This document shows positions 18,524 through 21,297 of a stretch of DNA of 21,297 nt, piece by piece. How positions within the stretch are numbered: the first letter of the stretch is position 1; every line of letters starts with the position of its first letter. The DNA lies in contig JAJJLU010000719.1 in assembly GCA_023807065.1 (NCBI GenBank), forward strand, positions 1 through 21,297, in the 5' to 3' direction. A program made the translations under genes and the position numbers. The notes beneath the pieces were generated by a model. It had not been told where the DNA came from, did no database searches, and saw only the letters and a list, made by a program, of their open reading frames with translations. The DNA is from Isotricha intestinalis. Lineage: Eukaryota > Ciliophora > Litostomatea > Vestibuliferida > Isotrichidae.

Positions 18524-18835
18524 ATTTTTTATTTTTTATTATTTTTTTTCATGGAGAGATAAATAGGATTTTTTTTTTTTGAACATAATAGCATTTTATG
18601 AATTAAGGGAACATTAAAATTATTATTATTAAAGTTTTACATTACATTGATTACACTTTTTTATTATATATAAATAAAGGATTTTTGAGGATTTTAGAAA
18701 GAAATTTCTATTTAATTTCTATAAATATACATTTCGGTATTTGAGGTATATTATTTCATATATAAAAAAATATGAGTAAAAAAATAATTTAAAACAAAAT
18801 AAATTCTATTTTATATTTAAATTTATTATTTTAAT
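18524..18835. other. Intergenic, AT-rich
   Basis: No gene seen. It contains T-runs suited to a 3' end region of the SR gene, and the upstream region of the kinase/B-box gene. A ten-base palindrome (AGAAATTTCT, near 18702) is present and could be chance. Confidence 0.4.
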
Positions 18836-20874
18836 ATGGAAAATGAAGTTTGGGAAAAATATGATAAAATGGGAACAATGGGAACAGGTGCTTATGCTCA
18901 TGTTTATAAAGCAAAAAATAAAGAAACAGGAAAAATATATGCAATTAAAGAAATAGTTAAAAATGATAATGAAGATGCAGTAAAAAAAGAAGCTGGAAAG
19001 ATGAAAGAATTAAAATCAAATAATACAGTTTGTTTTATAGATTTAATTGAAACAGAATTTCATTTTTATATTATTATGGAATTTTGTTTATTAAATTTAG
19101 ATGATTATATGAAAATAAGAAATGAAGCTTTATCTATAGATGAAATAAGAGAATTATTAATTCAATTAAATAATGCTTTTAAATTATTAAATGAAAAGAA
19201 ATTAATACATAGAGATTTAAAATTATCAAATATATTAATATCAATTGATAAAATAAATAATAAACCTATATTTAAATTATCTGATTTTGGTTTATGTGAT
19301 ACTATAGATGAAAACTCAAAAACAAATGCTTTGGGAACTCCTTTAACAATGGCACCAGAAGTTTTTGAAAGTGGAAATCCATCTCTTAAAAGTGATTTAT
19401 GGAGTTTAGGAATAATTATTTATAAACTTTTTTTTATGGAATATCCTTTTAATGGAAAAACAAAAATTAAATTAAATCAAGATATTCATTCTAATTGTGA
19501 TAAAATAAAAGTAATAAAAGATCAAGATTTAAATAATTTAATCAGACAATTAATATGCATCAAAACTGAAGAAAGATTATCTTGGGAGCAATATTTTAAT
19601 CATCCTTTTTTTAAAAATAATAAAAAAGATATTAAAAAAGAAGAAATAATTGAATTTCCTAAATTTGATTTTAAATGTAAAATTCACTCTGAAATAATTG
19701 AAAATTATTGTACTATTTGTAAAAAAAATTTTTGTAAAAAATGCTTGGATTTGCATTTAAATCACAAATATATTCCCTTGTCTCAAATTGGAATTACTAA
19801 AATTGAAATGGATAAAGCTAATAAATTATATCAGGATATTAAATTTAATTTAGAAAAAATGGAAAAAATGAAAGATAATATAGAATTAATTCTAAATAAT
19901 ATTAAAATTAATGAAAACAATCAAATTATTTATCAAAATGATGTTGAAAATAATTTTAAAAATTATTATTTGAGATGTTTAGAAACCATTAAAAAAAAAT
20001 CAAATATTGAAAACAATATAAATTTAATTGATATTTTTAATTATCCAAAATGCAATGAGAGAGTTGAGGTTGAATTGTAAAACATAATTAACTTTTTTTT
20101 TAGTTGGTATAATTTTACATAATATATAGGGAGTATAATTATAAAAATTAATAATTAGTGAGTAAAATATTATAATTTTATAAATAGTTTGTAAAAATAA
20201 TATAATTATATAGTGAGTAAATTAATAATTAATAAATAGAGGGTAAAATAGAAAAAATTAAAAATAGAAAGTATAATAATATTTATTATTATTTAGTAAG
20301 TAAGAAATTAATTAGAAATTATAGAGAGTAAATTTATTATTTTAATTAAAATAATGCCTGTATAATAATAAATAATTAATTAAATAAAGCAAGTTTAATA
20401 ATATTTATATTCATCTAGGATGTTAGACTAATAAATAATATTATAATAGGATGTAAAAATTAAATTTATTAATAAGATAGTGGGTATTTATAAATTTTTT
20501 ATGATAGAATGTAAACTATTTAAATTATGAGTTTATAGTGGGTAAGATATAATATAAAATTATAAAGTTTGTAAAAATAATATTATTAATTCTCAAGAAA
20601 CTCAGTTTTTATAAAAGAACATTCTTTTTTAGAAAAAGATGGTTTGAAAATAACTACTTATAATGAACCAAATAAATATATTGAATTTTATTTAAAATCG
20701 AATAAAAACACAAAATTTAAATTAGAATTATATGATTATTTAGGAGTGAAAAAAATATCCTTTAACAAAATAAATCTAAATGAATCTTTCATAACCACTC
20801 TCCAATCAAAATCTTTACTATCCTTTCCAGGATTATATGGTTTTGTTGAAATGTTGAAAAAAATAATAAAATAA
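18836..20874 (+). CDS. Ser/Thr kinase with B-box zinc finger; 3' part split by microexon array
   Basis: A predicted 522-residue protein from exon 18836-20076, seventeen 3-nt exons, and exon 20598-20874. Kinase domain about 9-262: glycine loop GTGAYAHV (16-23), K38 in YAIKEI, HRDLKLSN (D127), DFG (D150), GTPLTMAPE and the WSLGIIIY helix. All catalytic residues are intact. The kinase resembles the ULK/CAMK-like group. A B-box 2 zinc finger follows (C281, H284, C292, C295, C300, C303, H307, H310), then a coiled coil (about 323-385). After the array comes a region of about 105 residues (NSVFIKEHSFLEKDG to the end) with no recognised domain. Kinase plus B-box fusions are, as I recall, common in ciliates. 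The gene model depends on the splicing of the array; unspliced translation ends VEVEL-TAA at 20080, a 414-residue product. Confidence 0.75.
20077..20597 (+). other. Array of 18 mini-introns and 17 three-nucleotide exons
   Basis: Introns: 20077-20103, 20107-20129, 20133-20158, 20162-20187, 20191-20213, 20217-20239, 20243-20267, 20271-20296, 20300-20324, 20328-20356, 20360-20389, 20393-20418, 20422-20449, 20453-20480, 20484-20507, 20511-20538, 20542-20567, 20571-20597. All start GT (mostly GTAAA or GTATAA). All end AG (mostly TAG) except the tenth, which ends TG. Lengths 23-30 nt. The 17 bits between are 3 nt each: TTG at 20104, GGA at 20130, TGA at 20159, TTT at 20188, TGA at 20214, AGG at 20240, AAA at 20268, TAA at 20297, AGA at 20325, CCT at 20357, CAA at 20390, GAT at 20419, GAT at 20450, TGG at 20481, AAT at 20508, TGG at 20539, TTT at 20568. 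All introns are phase 2, so every codon is split. The joined product reads FWDDFEGNKDLKMIGIGL with no stop and meets the downstream ORF in frame. Confidence 0.85.
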
Positions 20875-20930
20875 ATAATAAAAAAATTAAAAAAAACTTT
20901 TAAAAACTAAAAAAAAAAAATTAAAATAAA

Positions 20931-21297
20931 ATGAAAACTTCAGCACGTCGTCCAAGAACAGCAACAATAAATTTAAGTGATTTCATGCGTATTCAGAAAG
21001 AAATAATACCTTCAAAGAATGCATTAATAGAAAGAAAAAATTATGATGAAAAATTAAAAATAGCATCTCGAGGTCACATATTAAATTTTCCAGATTCAAA
21101 CGTGAAAAATTTCAATGAGAAACAAAAAGAAAAATTTTTAAGAGATGAAATGAGAAGAAGAAAAATAGATGAAATAGAAAAAGAATACCAAGAAAGAGAA
21201 AAAAATTTAGTAAATATGAAAGCAAAAAAAATGAATTTTGAAAATAAAGATGATATAAAATCTTTTCATTCTCAATTATTAGTTTCTGATTGTTTAA
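20931..21297 (+). CDS. CFAP210-like (CCDC173) axonemal protein, 5' part
   Basis: ATG at 20931, open to the window edge, 122 codons seen. After a basic N-terminus (ARRPRTATINLSDF) the sequence becomes charged helix. Near the edge it reads MKAKKMNFENKDDIKSFHSQ followed by LLVSDCL, matching the CFAP210/CCDC173 block that I recall as YYQTDRVKGLHSALLLTEVL (trichohyalin/plectin-homology domain). That family lies inside doublet microtubules of cilia. The gene is cut at the edge, so the tail cannot be judged; CFAP45/CFAP53 relatives are the alternatives. Confidence 0.65.
   Translation, partial: MKTSARRPRTATINLSDFMRIQKEIIPSKNALIERKNYDEKLKIASRGHILNFPDSNVKNFNEKQKEKFLRDEMRRRKIDEIEKEYQEREKNLVNMKAKKMNFENKDDIKSFHSQLLVSDCL

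Noticed and set aside
20104..20597. Plain AT-rich minisatellite or CRISPR-like array
   Set aside because: Units are not conserved in sequence, only in their GT and AG ends and the 3-nt spacing, and the triplets join into open coding sequence linking two ORFs. This fits introns, not a repeat array.
20605..20632. A 19th intron in the array gene (GTTTTT...TTTTTTAG, 28 nt)
   Set aside because: It has good ends, but removing 28 nt puts a TGA shortly after the join. Keeping it gives an open frame through NSVFIKEHSFLEKDG to the stop at 20874.

Overview
The window looks like the end of a macronuclear chromosome from a ciliate. It opens with a short telomere-like block of CCCCAAT units. It is very AT-rich, intergenic gaps are often 70-150 bases, start codons sit behind A-runs, and introns are tiny (23-50 nt). 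Every conserved gene reads through with the standard genetic code and ends in TAA. A CCCCAAT unit (rather than CCCCAA), the standard code and extreme AT content remind me of litostome (rumen-type) ciliates. That placement is from memory and was not tested.

Layout. 1-24: telomeric repeat. 211-1359 (-): coiled-coil protein broken by one in-frame TAA. 1360-3072: mostly non-coding, with a purine-to-pyrimidine switch and one or two possible small ORFs. 3073-5142 (+): FCP1/NIF-type HAD phosphatase. 5274-7151 (+): Asn/Lys-rich protein with an N-terminal domain, followed at about 7239-7395 by what looks like a decayed copy of that domain. 7551-8159 (-): CHMP1-like ESCRT-III. 8278-9318 (-): ubiquilin/Dsk2. 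9750-11390 (-): WASH1-like actin nucleation factor. A 72-bp divergent promoter leads to 11463-14489 (+), a protein with a cysteine-rich zinc region and a C-terminal kinase. 14605-15480 (+): Yip1-family membrane protein. 15550-17693 (+): CFAP97-like ciliary protein rebuilt from three ORF pieces and two introns, with a highly repetitive acidic tail. 17879-18523 (+): SRSF7/RSZ-type splicing factor with one 33-nt intron. 18836-20874 (+): kinase plus B-box protein. 20931-end (+): start of a CFAP210-like axonemal protein.

The outstanding feature is in the kinase/B-box gene. Between 20077 and 20597 the gene is shattered into 18 consecutive mini-introns of 23-30 nt separated by 17 exons of exactly 3 nt. 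Raw sequence there is full of stops and looks like an AT-rich minisatellite. Removing the GT...AG segments joins the long first exon in frame to a downstream ORF of about 90 codons, with no stop and a normal-looking peptide (FWDDFEGNKDLKMIGIGL). One of the 18 introns ends in TG instead of AG. I know of no described precedent for a run of single-codon-sized exons on this scale, but I could not search.

The genes do not form an operon. Several are endomembrane or cytoskeletal (CHMP1, WASH, Yip1, ubiquilin) and two are axonemal (CFAP97, CFAP210), as expected of a ciliated protist.
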